Assembly: GCA_937862825.1 (NCBI GenBank)
Contig: CALMEF010000110.1
Location: 1-41,078 of the forward strand
Direction of reading: 5' to 3'
Length of the DNA: 41,078 nucleotides
DNA from: an uncultured Armatimonadota bacterium
GTDB taxonomy: Bacteria > Armatimonadota > Fimbriimonadia > Fimbriimonadales > Fimbriimonadaceae
This document shows, in pieces, positions 22,415-30,999 of this stretch. Numbering within the stretch: position 1 is the stretch's first letter; every line of letters starts with the position of its first letter. The notes beneath the pieces were generated by a model. The model saw only the letters and a program-made list of their open reading frames with translations, was not told the origin of the DNA and searched no databases. Made by a program: the position numbers and the translations under genes.

Positions 22415-23203
22415 ATGATGCAGGCGACCGCTCCGGCAGTTGAGATTGGCCCACCAAAGATTGTTGCTGAGCGCGTCAACTTCTACTACGGGGCATTCCA
22501 GGCGCTCAAGCACATTGAGTTAGAGATTCCCGCAAACCGAGTGACGGCGTTCATCGGCCCGTCTGGCTGTGGTAAGTCTACTTTCTTGCGATGTCTGAAC
22601 CGGATGAACGACCTGATCGACGGCACAAGACTTGAAGGGCGAGTCGCGATTGATGGTACTGATATTTACAGCCCAGAGGTTGACGTCGTTGAGTTGCGCA
22701 AGCACGTTGGGATGGTTTTTCAAAAGCCAAACCCGTTTCCGATGTCGATTTACGATAACATCGCCTATGGTCCGCGAATCCACGGGATAAGGGGTCGTTC
22801 AGAACTTGACCACATTGTTGAGGACTGCCTGAAGAAGGCCGCACTTTGGGAGGAAGTCAAGGATAAACTCCACCAGAGTGCACTCGCGATATCGGGAGGG
22901 CAACAACAACGACTTTGTATTGCCCGAACCATGGCGGTTGATCCGCGGATTATCTTGATGGACGAGCCTTGCTCAGCGCTCGACCCGATTGCTACGTCGC
23001 GGATTGAGGACTTGATTTTCGAACTGAAGCAAGAGTTCACGATCATCATCGTCACTCACAACATGCAACAGGCTCAGCGGGCCAGTGATTACACGGCCTT
23101 CTTTATGCTCGGCGAACTCATTGAACACAATGCGACGAGCGAGATTTTCCTCCGCCCGCAGAAGAAGCAAACGGAGGATTACATTTCCGGTCGCTTTGGC
23201 TAG
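22415..23203 (+). CDS. pstB: Phosphate ABC transporter ATP-binding protein PstB
   Basis: The 262-residue ABC ATPase energises high-affinity phosphate uptake with PstC/PstA and PstS. The Walker A is GPSGCGKST (48-56), the Q-loop is [16 protein letters not shown] with the PstB-specific PNPFP, the signature is AISGGQQQR, and Walker B is [13 protein letters not shown]. The C-terminal [10 protein letters not shown] ending is characteristic of PstB. A start codon at 22415 with AGGA six bases upstream is chosen; ATG 22418 is possible. No pstS, pstC, pstA or phoU is adjacent: a terminator lies upstream and a convergent PEP-CTERM gene downstream shares the CTAG stop. So pstB is detached from its partners in this window. 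Confidence 0.95.
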   Translation: MMQATAPAVEIGPPKIVAERVNFYYGAFQALKHIELEIPANRVTAFIGPSGCGKSTFLRCLNRMNDLIDGTRLEGRVAIDGTDIYSPEVDVVELRKHVGMVFQKPNPFPMSIYDNIAYGPRIHGIRGRSELDHIVEDCLKKAALWEEVKDKLHQSALAISGGQQQRLCIARTMAVDPRIILMDEPCSALDPIATSRIEDLIFELKQEFTIIIVTHNMQQAQRASDYTAFFMLGELIEHNATSEIFLRPQKKQTEDYISGRFG

Positions 23204-24165
23204 TTGGACTTGAGCCGACGGCGTGCAACAAGTAGATAAGCGGCGCCTAGTCCCAGGACCAAGATCGTTCCGGGTTCAGGCACTAACGATTCGCCACCAC
23301 CAGAAAAGTCGAAGTCAAGCATGTAACCGACTCCATTCTGCTCCTGAAAGTCGAAAGACAGGTCGAAGTCGCCGTTTGAGGAGAGTGCTAATGCAACCGG
23401 ACCTGAAGAACCCAAGGACGGCTCAAATCCTGCCCAACGACCCTCGCCAACCGACTCAACAACAACGCCGCCAACCTTGCGAAACTCAAGGAATCCTCCT
23501 TCATTGACCATAACGTCGCTGCCGATCTGAATGCGAAAGTAGGCATCATTGGCGTCCACTTGAAGAAGTCCATCCGCAAAGGTTGAAGTTCCAGCGCCGT
23601 CAATCTCAAGGGTTGTGTCGAACAATGTCGAAGTTCTGCGAGCGTTTGTCACGAGGTCTAACATTGAGACTGTCACCGGGTCCCTGACTAGTGACTTACT
23701 CCCGAAAACCGAGTCGGTCTGCCAGTTTGGGCTCCACTGAAGGCCACCCTGCACATGGTAAGTTCCGATTCTGGCCTTCAGAGTTGATGCGGAGTACGAG
23801 GTCGCGGTCCGGCCGTTAACATTCGTGAAGAATGCTCCACCCCACGTTTTATGGAAGCCCGAGCCCGTTGAGTTCAGGCTGAACTGGGCGTTCGAGTTTG
23901 CGTTCGCGCCATTTACGCTTGCCGAAACCTGGCGCAATCCAGAGCCGCCGTTCGTAAAGTTAGCGTTACTGTAATCGTTGCTAACTTGATTGCCATTTGT
24001 TCTATTTCTGGCAATCGCCTGCAATCCCCAAGACCAGTTGGCTTGAAATTGCTGGCCCGCAGATGGATTCACCGCAATGTTGAATCCGTGTTGGACCGAA
24101 TATGTCTGGCCCGAAGCATAAGCCACGAGCAGCGTTGAAATGTTGACTAATAGTAACTTCCTCAC
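23200..24165 (-). CDS. PEP-CTERM sorted secreted protein
   Basis: The 321-residue protein has a signal peptide ([19 protein letters not shown]), a Ser/Asn/Gly-rich beta-structured body, and the C-terminal sorting signal [25 protein letters not shown]. This is the canonical PEP-CTERM motif with helix and arginine cluster. An exosortase should cleave it and anchor or release it in the envelope. The body contains [17 protein letters not shown] and [20 protein letters not shown], with no recognised enzyme motif. The GTG at 24165 is chosen because GGAGG lies five bases before it; in-frame starts farther upstream lack one. It ends in the CTAG shared with pstB and is divergent from the acylase gene. 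Confidence 0.85.
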   Translation of the reverse strand: MRKLLLVNISTLLVAYASGQTYSVQHGFNIAVNPSAGQQFQANWSWGLQAIARNRTNGNQVSNDYSNANFTNGGSGLRQVSASVNGANANSNAQFSLNSTGSGFHKTWGGAFFTNVNGRTATSYSASTLKARIGTYHVQGGLQWSPNWQTDSVFGSKSLVRDPVTVSMLDLVTNARRTSTLFDTTLEIDGAGTSTFADGLLQVDANDAYFRIQIGSDVMVNEGGFLEFRKVGGVVVESVGEGRWAGFEPSLGSSGPVALALSSNGDFDLSFDFQEQNGVGYMLDFDFSGGGESLVPEPGTILVLGLGAAYLLVARRRLKSN

Positions 24166-24336
24166 AATATCCTCCATAGGCAAGTTTAACAGGAAACTCT
24201 TCGAATATCGACTTGGTTTCGTGTCAAAGTCAGACCCAATGCAAAGTTCCCTAACATTTGAACGAGGAAGGATGGTTGACCTAGTCCATGATGACTCTCA
24301 CTATGCCCCAACCGTCCAGATGAAACTGGTTTCGAG

Positions 24337-24342
24337 TATAAG
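24337..24342 (+). promoter_or_regulatory. Putative -10 box of acylase gene (TATAAG)
   Basis: TATAAG ends 6 nt before the ATG with no room for a Shine-Dalgarno other than an AGGG abutting the start. This fits the leaderless pattern seen elsewhere in the window. Confidence 0.3.
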
Positions 24343-24348
24343 TAGGGC

Positions 24349-26559
24349 ATGCTCAGCCTACTTGCGGCAGTAGCCCTCATTCAACCCTCCATTGAACGTG
24401 ATCGCTTTGGTGTGCCGAACATCAAGGCAGCGACCGAGGCCGAGGGGTTCTTTTTGGCGGGGTATGCGGTTGCTGAAGATCGGCTGTGGCAGATGGAGAA
24501 CAGCCGGCGACTGGCCCGAGGAAAAATGTCCGAAGTGTTTGGCCCCGCTTTCGTGGGTTCAGATCGAGAAGTCCTCCTGTCGAGTTACACCGATTCTGAG
24601 TTAGAGGCGCAGATCAATAATGCAGGTCGTCGGGTGCGGAGCGCGTTTGAGCAATATGCTCGCGGAGTGAATGCCTACATTTCCGATGCGACGGCGAAGG
24701 GGACCCTTCCACAAGGCTACAAAGAAAACGGCTTTGTCCCGGAGCCTTGGTCTCCGCTGGACTCGGCTGCGATCGGTGTGCGGATGTTACAACTGTTTGG
24801 TCGTGGCGGAGCCGGTGAGATTCGAAACTGGGCCCTATATCAGTATTTGCAAGGCCGTGCGAACCTGAAGGGAAGGGCGCTGGACGTCATGGATGACTTT
24901 GCGTGGTTTAACGATTCTCGCTCGATTCCAACAGTTAGCCCTAAGGACGATAAAGTCGTCAAGCCGAACTTTAATCTCCCTGCGCGGGCGGATTCCGAGG
25001 CTCATCTTGCATCACTGCCAAAAGTTGGGCTGCTTGAATTGCTGCCGGGTGTACGACTTGCGAGCAACGAACAGTCCACTCTGGTTGCGGAGTCTGTGGC
25101 CGCGCCCCACCGGTTCGGAAGTTACGCGATTCTGGTTAGCAAGAAGCGGTCAGCCAGTGGCGTTCCGCTTCTTCTCTCGGGCCCCCAGATGGGCCACCGC
25201 CAGCCGAGTGTTGTCCACGAAATGTCGATCGAGACGCCGACTTACATGGCGGTCGGCATGGACATTCCGGGTGTGCCCGGAATTGTCGTTGGCCATACGA
25301 AGCACCTCGCTTGGGGATTGACCAGCGGCGTGGCCGATACGGACGACATCTTCTACAGCAAACTTGAAGGCGAGTCAACCTATCGAGTGGGAGACAGGGT
25401 GTTGCCGCTTGAGGCTATTGAGCGCACCTTACGAGTGAAAGGCGCGACGGAACAGAAAGTCACGCAGCTGCGAACCCAGTTTGGCCCCATCGTGATCAAA
25501 TCGTCCAACGGCTTTCTCTTTTCGAGGCGATCGAGTTATCGCGGGAAGGAGTTGGAGTTTTACCGTTTGGGATTTGGGATTGTCGAAGCGAAGAACCTAG
25601 AAGCCGCATTCGAGTCATCTCGCGGCGTCCCGATGAACTTCAATCTCTTTGTAGCCGACAAAGAGAAGATAGGTTATCGCTACGTTGGCGCCATACCTAT
25701 TCGGGCCAAGGGTGCGGATCCTCGCTTTCCCACGCCGGGTGAGCCCAGGTTCGAGTGGCAGGGAATGGTTTCCTTTGAAAGCATGCCGGCCGTGATCGAA
25801 CCATCCTCCGGGCTTCTCGCTAACTGGAACAACAAGCCCGCTTCGTGGTGGCCGAACCTTGACACCCCCGCTTGGGGCTCGGTCTTTCGCAACGAGAGTT
25901 TGCTCGACTCAATTCCCCCGGGCACCCTAGGTACGGACGATTTGGAGCGTGCGATTTGGTCCATTGCGAGGATGGATTCGGACGCTAAGGCTTTTCTACC
26001 AATTGTGCGGCGGTCACTCAAGGACTCGAGTTCTGACCCGCGTCAGGAGGCGGTTCGCCAACTTATCGTTGGCCACGATGGCTCAGCATTTGAAGGATCT
26101 GCAAGCGCCAAGGCTTGGTCAACATTCTTCGATGCACTTCGAGAAGAAGTCTTCTTAGGAACAACAGGGAACTTCATTTCGATGGACAACTTTCGGCTTG
26201 CAGCACAGCCATCCGTTATGTTGGCCGCGCTCGAAGGTCGAACGAGAATCAAGTACCTCGCTGGCAGGACCGTTGGGAGCGTGGTCCAAGCGGCTCTTTT
26301 GAAGGCGACGGATCGTCTGTCCGGCAATGGACAGGGCGTTAATGAGTGGTCGTTTGCTCCCGGCGGCATCGAGGTAAAGGGACAACCAAGCATTCCCTAT
26401 TCGAACCGAGGAACGATGATCCAGATTGTTGAGTTGTTCTCTACCCCGAGGGGGCGAAACATCGTCTCACCAGGTGTTGCTGAGGCAGGCGAGCACTCGC
26501 AAGACCAAGTGCCCCTGGCGCGGGCATGGCAATATAAGCCAATGAAGGCGCTGAAGTAG
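24349..26559 (+). CDS. Penicillin acylase (penicillin G amidase)-family N-terminal nucleophile hydrolase
   Basis: The 736-residue protein follows the penicillin amidase plan. A short signal-like N-terminus is followed by the alpha-chain block IERDRFGVPNIKA and FFLAGYAVAEDRLWQME. The cleavage point is near Gly257-Ser258 (RFGSYAILVSKKRSASGVPLLLSGPQ), where Ser258 would become the beta-chain nucleophile. IPGVPGIVVGHTKHLAWGLTSG and ANWNNKPASWWPN are further family blocks. Members hydrolyse amides such as penicillins, acyl-homoserine lactones or N-acyl amino acids in the periplasm; which is used here cannot be read from sequence. At the nucleophile the family commonly has SNxW, here SYAI, so processing should be checked. 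The stop is doubled (TAGTGA). Confidence 0.8.
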   Translation: MLSLLAAVALIQPSIERDRFGVPNIKAATEAEGFFLAGYAVAEDRLWQMENSRRLARGKMSEVFGPAFVGSDREVLLSSYTDSELEAQINNAGRRVRSAFEQYARGVNAYISDATAKGTLPQGYKENGFVPEPWSPLDSAAIGVRMLQLFGRGGAGEIRNWALYQYLQGRANLKGRALDVMDDFAWFNDSRSIPTVSPKDDKVVKPNFNLPARADSEAHLASLPKVGLLELLPGVRLASNEQSTLVAESVAAPHRFGSYAILVSKKRSASGVPLLLSGPQMGHRQPSVVHEMSIETPTYMAVGMDIPGVPGIVVGHTKHLAWGLTSGVADTDDIFYSKLEGESTYRVGDRVLPLEAIERTLRVKGATEQKVTQLRTQFGPIVIKSSNGFLFSRRSSYRGKELEFYRLGFGIVEAKNLEAAFESSRGVPMNFNLFVADKEKIGYRYVGAIPIRAKGADPRFPTPGEPRFEWQGMVSFESMPAVIEPSSGLLANWNNKPASWWPNLDTPAWGSVFRNESLLDSIPPGTLGTDDLERAIWSIARMDSDAKAFLPIVRRSLKDSSSDPRQEAVRQLIVGHDGSAFEGSASAKAWSTFFDALREEVFLGTTGNFISMDNFRLAAQPSVMLAALEGRTRIKYLAGRTVGSVVQAALLKATDRLSGNGQGVNEWSFAPGGIEVKGQPSIPYSNRGTMIQIVELFSTPRGRNIVSPGVAEAGEHSQDQVPLARAWQYKPMKALK

Positions 26560-26566
26560 TGAAGGC

Positions 26567-26603
26567 CCGATCAGGTCCTTTCAATCAAGATTGGACCGAT
26601 CGG
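26567..26603. terminator. Intergenic hairpin between convergent genes
   Basis: CCGATC-A-GGTCC (26567-26578) pairs with GGACCGATCGG (26593-26603), 11 pairs with one bulged A and a 14-nt loop. It lies in the 50-nt gap between the acylase and proS stops. No T-run follows on either strand, so termination activity is uncertain. Confidence 0.4.
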
Positions 26604-26609
26604 ACAGGC

Positions 26610-28109
26610 TCAATAAGCCTTTGCGAATACGACGCGTTGTGCACTAGGTTTGCCCGTCAAAATACACTGACCCGGTTTCGCATCGTCCGGGTGCAAAGGC
26701 TCAAGCGGAATGCAGCGAATCGTCGCCTTGGTCCGGTTACTGATCTCGTTCTCGGTTTCAGAGGTTCCGTCCCAGTGCGCGAGCACGAAGCCTGCTCCAC
26801 CTTCACCTGCGAACATCTTTTCGAACTCGTCCCACGTATCAACCCGATGCGTATTCGCTTCTCGGAACTCAAGCGCCCGCTGGTAGATCGCGTGCTGTTG
26901 ATCTGTGAGAAGTTTCAGAATGGCTTCGGACGCCTCGGCAAGAGGAACCGACGCTTTCTCTCCTGAATCTCGACGTGCGAGAACGCAAGTTCCTGCTTCG
27001 AGATCCTTTGGCCCGACTTCCACACGGATACAAGCTCCCTTTAACTCCCACTCATTGAATTTGAACCCGGGGGATTCCTTCTCCCGGTCATCAATCTTGG
27101 TGCGCACTTTTGCTCCACCCCAGCCTGAACCCTTAAGTTGCGTCTCTATGTCCTTGCAGGCTCCGACCGTTTTTGACCTCGTTTCTTCGTCGCGGCCCAT
27201 GGGGACGAAGACCACCTGAACGGGAGCCAGGCGCGGCGGAATCACCAAGCCCTTGTCATCTGAGTGCGCCATGATCAGGGTTCCGATCAGACGAGTGGAC
27301 ACCCCCCACGACGTTGCGTACACATGTTCTAACTTGCCTTCTCGAGACTGGAAGGTGACATCAAATGCCTTGGCAAAATTCTGGCCAAGGTGGTGCGAGG
27401 TGCCCGCCTGGATGCAGCGTAGGTCTTGTGTGAGTGCTTCGATGCAGTAAGTGTGATCAGCGCCCGCGAACTTCTCATTTTCGGTTTTTATCCCGCGTAG
27501 AACGGGTACCGCCATCCATTCTTCCGCGAACTTGGCATAGCACTCGTGCAGAATCGTTAGCGACTCTTGTTCGGCTTCCTCGTAGGTCGCGTGAGCCGTG
27601 TGCCCCTCCTGCCAAAGAAACTCCGCAGTGCGTAAGAACAGGCGCGTTCGAAGTTCCCAACGCACAACGTTTGCCCACTGGTTAATGAGGATCGGGAGGT
27701 CGCGGTAGGACTGAATCCACTTGCCATACATATGCCAGATCACCGTCTCGCTGGTTGGGCGGATAATGAGTTCCTCCTCCAACTTCGCGTCGGGATCAGC
27801 AATCAGACCCTTGCCGTTTGGATTTGGCTTGAGTCGATGGTGGGTGACAACCGCGCACTCCTTCGCAAAGCCCTCAACATGTTCGGCCTCTTTTTCGAAG
27901 AACGACTTCGGTATGAAGAGGGGGAAGTACGCGTTTTCGTGTCCAGTTTCCTTGAACATCTCGTCAAGGGCACCTTGCATCAACTCCCAAAGTCGGTACC
28001 CGTGAGGCTTGATGGCCATACATCCTCGCACGGGGGAATAGTCCGCCAGTTCCTGAGCCAACTGGTTGTACCATTCCGCATAGTTTTCGCTTCTGGGTGT
28101 AAGAGCCAT
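26610..28109 (-). CDS. proS: Prolyl-tRNA synthetase, archaeal/eukaryotic type
   Basis: The 499-residue class II synthetase charges tRNA-Pro. It has the short architecture without the bacterial editing insertion: [23 protein letters not shown], the motif 2 region [23 protein letters not shown], and [14 protein letters not shown]. The motif 3 region [21 protein letters not shown] is followed by a class II anticodon-binding domain ([11 protein letters not shown]). A zinc-binding-like C-terminal domain ends in CVLAR...CILTGKPS...VVFAKAY, where the conserved C-terminal Tyr typical of this type is seen. This type occurs patchily in bacteria, so its presence is a lineage marker. TATAAT ends nine bases before the ATG and no Shine-Dalgarno is seen. 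Confidence 0.95.
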   Translation of the reverse strand: MALTPRSENYAEWYNQLAQELADYSPVRGCMAIKPHGYRLWELMQGALDEMFKETGHENAYFPLFIPKSFFEKEAEHVEGFAKECAVVTHHRLKPNPNGKGLIADPDAKLEEELIIRPTSETVIWHMYGKWIQSYRDLPILINQWANVVRWELRTRLFLRTAEFLWQEGHTAHATYEEAEQESLTILHECYAKFAEEWMAVPVLRGIKTENEKFAGADHTYCIEALTQDLRCIQAGTSHHLGQNFAKAFDVTFQSREGKLEHVYATSWGVSTRLIGTLIMAHSDDKGLVIPPRLAPVQVVFVPMGRDEETRSKTVGACKDIETQLKGSGWGGAKVRTKIDDREKESPGFKFNEWELKGACIRVEVGPKDLEAGTCVLARRDSGEKASVPLAEASEAILKLLTDQQHAIYQRALEFREANTHRVDTWDEFEKMFAGEGGAGFVLAHWDGTSETENEISNRTKATIRCIPLEPLHPDDAKPGQCILTGKPSAQRVVFAKAY

Positions 28110-28118
28110 AGGGCTGGA

Positions 28119-28124
28119 ATTATA
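28119..28124 (-). promoter_or_regulatory. Putative -10 box of proS (TATAAT), leaderless
   Basis: A consensus TATAAT on the minus strand ends 9 nt before the proS ATG. The 9-nt interval (TCCAGCCCT) has no Shine-Dalgarno. Confidence 0.5.
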
Positions 28125-28211
28125 TCGGAGTGAGTGAAGTTGATCGCGACTATCCCTGCGGGCCGCTGTAGGTACATGGGAGGTTGATGAGTGCAGAAAC
28201 CCCTGCGAAGG

Positions 28212-28217
28212 TATCCT
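28212..28217 (+). promoter_or_regulatory. Putative -10 box of FadN-like gene (TATCCT)
   Basis: TATCCT ends 13 nt before the ATG at 28231, with no Shine-Dalgarno in between. It lies in the 121-nt divergent gap with proS. Confidence 0.35.
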
Positions 28218-28230
28218 TCTGAGTCAACGC

Positions 28231-30414
28231 ATGGGCATTTCGAACTGGAAGGACGCTAACAAGGTCGTTGTTATCGGAGCAGGGACGATGGGAAGCGGAA
28301 TCGCGGCCCATCTCTCCAACATAGGCTTTTCGGTCAGTCTGCTCGACCTTACTGATGAGAGCGTCAGCGCTGCTTTTGAGAGAGCACGGAAAGCCCGCCC
28401 GCCTCATTTCTACACGAATGATGCTGCCGACATGGTTCGGTTGGGAAGTATTGAGAAGAACTTAGATTGGGTTCGCGAGGCAGATTGGGTTTGCGAGGCC
28501 ATTGTTGAAAAACTCGACCTAAAGCAGGCTCTGTTCGCACAGGTTGAGCCGCTCCTGCGTGACGACGCAATGATTTCGACCAACACGAGCGGGCTACAAA
28601 TTGAACTGCTTGCTGAAGGAAGAAGTGAGTCGTTCCGCAAGCGATTTATCGGGACGCACTTCTTCAATCCACCGCGCTATCTCAAGTTACTGGAGTTGAT
28701 TCCTACCTCGCATAGCGATCCAGAGGTCGTGCAGGCGATGGCCTCGTTTCTTGAGGATCGCGTCGCTCGTCGGGTTGTAGTCGCAAAGGACACCCCTGGC
28801 TTTATTGCCAACCGATTTGGGATGTGGGCGATGTTCCACGCGATTCACTCTGCCGAGAAGCTTCATCTGACCGTTGAACAGGTTGACGCGATTACAGGAC
28901 CATTTCTCGGTCGGCCTCGCAGTGGCTCGTTCCGATTAAACGACATCGTTGGCCTGGACATCATGCAGGATATCGCCAACAACTTGATCTCTCGATGCCC
29001 CCACGATCCTCACTTGGCGGCACTTCAGACTCCGAAGACGATGTCGTTCCTGCTTGAGAAAGGATGGATCGGAGACAAGTCTGGTCACGGCTACTACAAG
29101 AAAGAAGGCAAGGAACTGGTTAGTCTTGATCTAAACACGTTTGCCTATCGGGAACGACAAGATGCGCGGATTCCCAGCCTAGAGGAAGTCGCCAAAAGGC
29201 CCTTGGGTGAGAGGGTGGCAGCGGCACTGGACCTGCGGGACGAGGCTGGTGAATTTTTGAGATCGCACCTGGTGCCTGTTCTCCAATACGCAAACTATCT
29301 AAAGGAAGAAATCAGCCACAACGTCCAAGATTTCGACCGTGTGATGATGTGGGGATTCGGCTGGGAGATGGGACCGTTTGCCATGATTGACGCGATTGGC
29401 AAAGAGCGGCTAGGGATTGCTGACGGACCGTTTTATCAATCAGGAGACGTGCGCGGCTTCGACGGAACTTACTTCAAGCCTAAGTCTGAACCCCAGTTTC
29501 GAGCGATCCGTGAGTACCCGATGTTGCAAGCAGGTGATGGCTACAACCTTCGTGACCTTGGCGATGGGGTAACGGCCGTTTCACTGACCACCAAGATGGG
29601 GACGATCAATCCAGCCTTGATTGAGTCTTTGACTTCGCTCATCGAGGCTGGAAGCCTTGAGCGTTTTGTTTTGACTGGGGAGGCCCGTAGCTTTTCGGCA
29701 GGATTCGATCTGACCTTCTTTGCACAAAAGATTGAACAACAGGACTGGAAGGGTATTGACGCTGGGCTGCAGAAGCTTCAAAATCTTGCGTTGTTGCTGA
29801 CGCAGCAGAAAGCGGTCGCCGCAACCTTTGGTTTTACGTTCGGGGCTGGCTATGAACTTGCGGCCTCATGTCCAGTTGTTGTCGCTAGAGCTGAAGGCAC
29901 ACTTGGCTTGCCCGAGGCAAAGGTAGGTCTGATTCCTGGTGGAGCGGGCACCGTACTCATGCGCTTGCGGGCTCAGGATGGGGGGGCCAAAGAGCTTTGT
30001 GATCGAGCTATCCAACTTATGCAGGGGACCATTGGCTCGAATGCTGACGACTCGCGGCGCTTGTTGTACATGAGATCCACCGACATCACGTCGTATCACC
30101 CCGATCGCTTGCTCCATGACGCAAGGCTCGCCGCACTAACCGTCGAGCCCCGACCGCATCCGGTATGGGTTCCGACTATTGGTCCGTTGATTGGCATGAT
30201 TGACCGTGCTCAAGATGGTTTGAAGGCTAAGGGCGAGATCAGCGATCATGACGAACTTATCGGTGACAAGATCAAGCAAGTGTTCTCAAAGCCCGCGTCA
30301 CTCGCCGATGCCCTCGCCCTTGAAAGGGAAGTGTTTGTTGACCTCTGCCAAAAGTCGCTCACGTTGGCTCGGATCAAGCATATGCTGGAAACAGGAAAGC
30401 CGCTGCGGAACTAG
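28231..30414 (+). CDS. 3-hydroxyacyl-CoA dehydrogenase/enoyl-CoA hydratase fusion (FadN-like)
   Basis: The 727-residue protein joins two beta-oxidation enzymes. Residues 1-about 310 are the 3-hydroxyacyl-CoA dehydrogenase: NAD-binding VVIGAGTMGSGIA (GAGTMG 16-21), the catalytic-His block IGTHFFNPPRY (His143) and KDTPGFIANR. A second dehydrogenase C-terminal domain spans about 320-430. Residues about 470-700 are a crotonase domain with SFSAGFDLTFF forming an oxyanion side and GAGYELAASCP plus LPEAKVGLIPGGAGT carrying the likely catalytic glutamates. The order (dehydrogenase first, hydratase last) is that of Bacillus FadN, opposite to E. coli FadB. It would oxidise fatty acyl-CoA in the cytoplasm. 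Thiolase and acyl-CoA dehydrogenase partners are not in this window. Confidence 0.9.
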   Translation: MGISNWKDANKVVVIGAGTMGSGIAAHLSNIGFSVSLLDLTDESVSAAFERARKARPPHFYTNDAADMVRLGSIEKNLDWVREADWVCEAIVEKLDLKQALFAQVEPLLRDDAMISTNTSGLQIELLAEGRSESFRKRFIGTHFFNPPRYLKLLELIPTSHSDPEVVQAMASFLEDRVARRVVVAKDTPGFIANRFGMWAMFHAIHSAEKLHLTVEQVDAITGPFLGRPRSGSFRLNDIVGLDIMQDIANNLISRCPHDPHLAALQTPKTMSFLLEKGWIGDKSGHGYYKKEGKELVSLDLNTFAYRERQDARIPSLEEVAKRPLGERVAAALDLRDEAGEFLRSHLVPVLQYANYLKEEISHNVQDFDRVMMWGFGWEMGPFAMIDAIGKERLGIADGPFYQSGDVRGFDGTYFKPKSEPQFRAIREYPMLQAGDGYNLRDLGDGVTAVSLTTKMGTINPALIESLTSLIEAGSLERFVLTGEARSFSAGFDLTFFAQKIEQQDWKGIDAGLQKLQNLALLLTQQKAVAATFGFTFGAGYELAASCPVVVARAEGTLGLPEAKVGLIPGGAGTVLMRLRAQDGGAKELCDRAIQLMQGTIGSNADDSRRLLYMRSTDITSYHPDRLLHDARLAALTVEPRPHPVWVPTIGPLIGMIDRAQDGLKAKGEISDHDELIGDKIKQVFSKPASLADALALEREVFVDLCQKSLTLARIKHMLETGKPLRN

Positions 30415-30448
30415 CCCGGACTTCGGGCTCTATGGGCCTTTATGCCCA
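30413..30448 (+). terminator. Two tandem hairpins after the FadN-like gene
   Basis: AGCCCG-GACTT-CGGGCT (30413-30429) starts at the stop codon and is followed by TGGGC-CTTTAT-GCCCA (30433-30448). Neither has a U-tract. Together they may end or stabilise the upstream mRNA. Confidence 0.45.
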
Positions 30449-30477
30449 CGTATAATTACTATGATTGAGATCACCTG

Positions 30478-30510
30478 TTGACAAAGAGTCCGGGGGGGGG
30501 GGGGTACAAG
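30478..30510 (+). promoter_or_regulatory. Putative promoter with G13 spacer tract (TTGACA ... TACAAG)
   Basis: A perfect TTGACA (30478-30483) is followed after 21 nt by TACAAG (30505-30510), whose end lies 6 nt before the ATG at 30517. The spacer contains 13 consecutive G. Loss of four G would give the optimal 17-nt spacing. A separate TATAAT occurs at 30451-30456 and could instead drive a longer mRNA. Confidence 0.4.
30492..30504 (+). repeat. Homopolymeric G13 tract
   Basis: Thirteen G in a row, far longer than any other homopolymer in the window. Such tracts are prone to slippage during replication and to sequencing error. Confidence 0.9.
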
Positions 30511-30516
30511 TCTCGC

Positions 30517-30999
30517 ATGCACCCAATAGTAGCAGTACTTACGATTGCCATAGCACCCCTCTCTGATTGGATTACCGACGGAGGAGCGACTCACAACTAT
30601 CTCAACAACATAACTACGAGTTGGGAGGACTTTCGCTCTGTTAGTAACTTTTCGACCGTTCCAGTTCAGATAGAGTCCGCTGAAGCAATCTTTAGCCGGA
30701 CACGTTCAGTCACTGGTTCTTCGAACAACGGCCCACCCTGGTCGGAAAAGTTTGCCACTATTGCTGACCCAGGTACCAATGCTTCCATATCGGTAACAAC
30801 GCCTAGAACAAATGAGGGTAACCTTGCCGGATTGACAAAGCGGACTTGGCGTATTCGGTACACGTATGAGGAGGGTAAACAGCAATGGAAGCATGTACCA
30901 ACCAACGAAGTCGTTAGCCGACTTCGCAACTGGCACACGAATCATGACGTCACCGCTCATGATGACCAACTTCAGCAAGGCGGTGGCGGTGGCAACTAA
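30517..30999 (+). CDS. Putative secreted protein, first of a coupled related pair
   Basis: The 160-residue product starts with a signal-like segment (MHPIVAVLTIAIAPLSDW). It is not recognised, but residues about 75-140 resemble part of the next protein. PPWSEKFATIADP corresponds to PPYDDKFFAFEPKP, and TWRIRYTYEEGKQQW followed by PTNEVVSRLRN corresponds to TWGVRFTFEGQPYHR followed by RTEVIQMVSTRL. It ends in a GGGGGN tail. The frame is open back to a TTG at 30478, which would place the G13 tract inside the coding sequence as four glycines; the ATG at 30517 fits a signal peptide better. Its stop TAA overlaps the next ATG by one base (TAATG). Confidence 0.6.
   Translation: MHPIVAVLTIAIAPLSDWITDGGATHNYLNNITTSWEDFRSVSNFSTVPVQIESAEAIFSRTRSVTGSSNNGPPWSEKFATIADPGTNASISVTTPRTNEGNLAGLTKRTWRIRYTYEEGKQQWKHVPTNEVVSRLRNWHTNHDVTAHDDQLQQGGGGGN

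Noticed and set aside
30492-30504. G13 tract as a pure sequencing or assembly artefact
   Set aside because: Cannot be excluded from sequence alone, but its position between two promoter-like boxes and ahead of a surface-protein cassette makes it worth testing, so it is kept as a finding.
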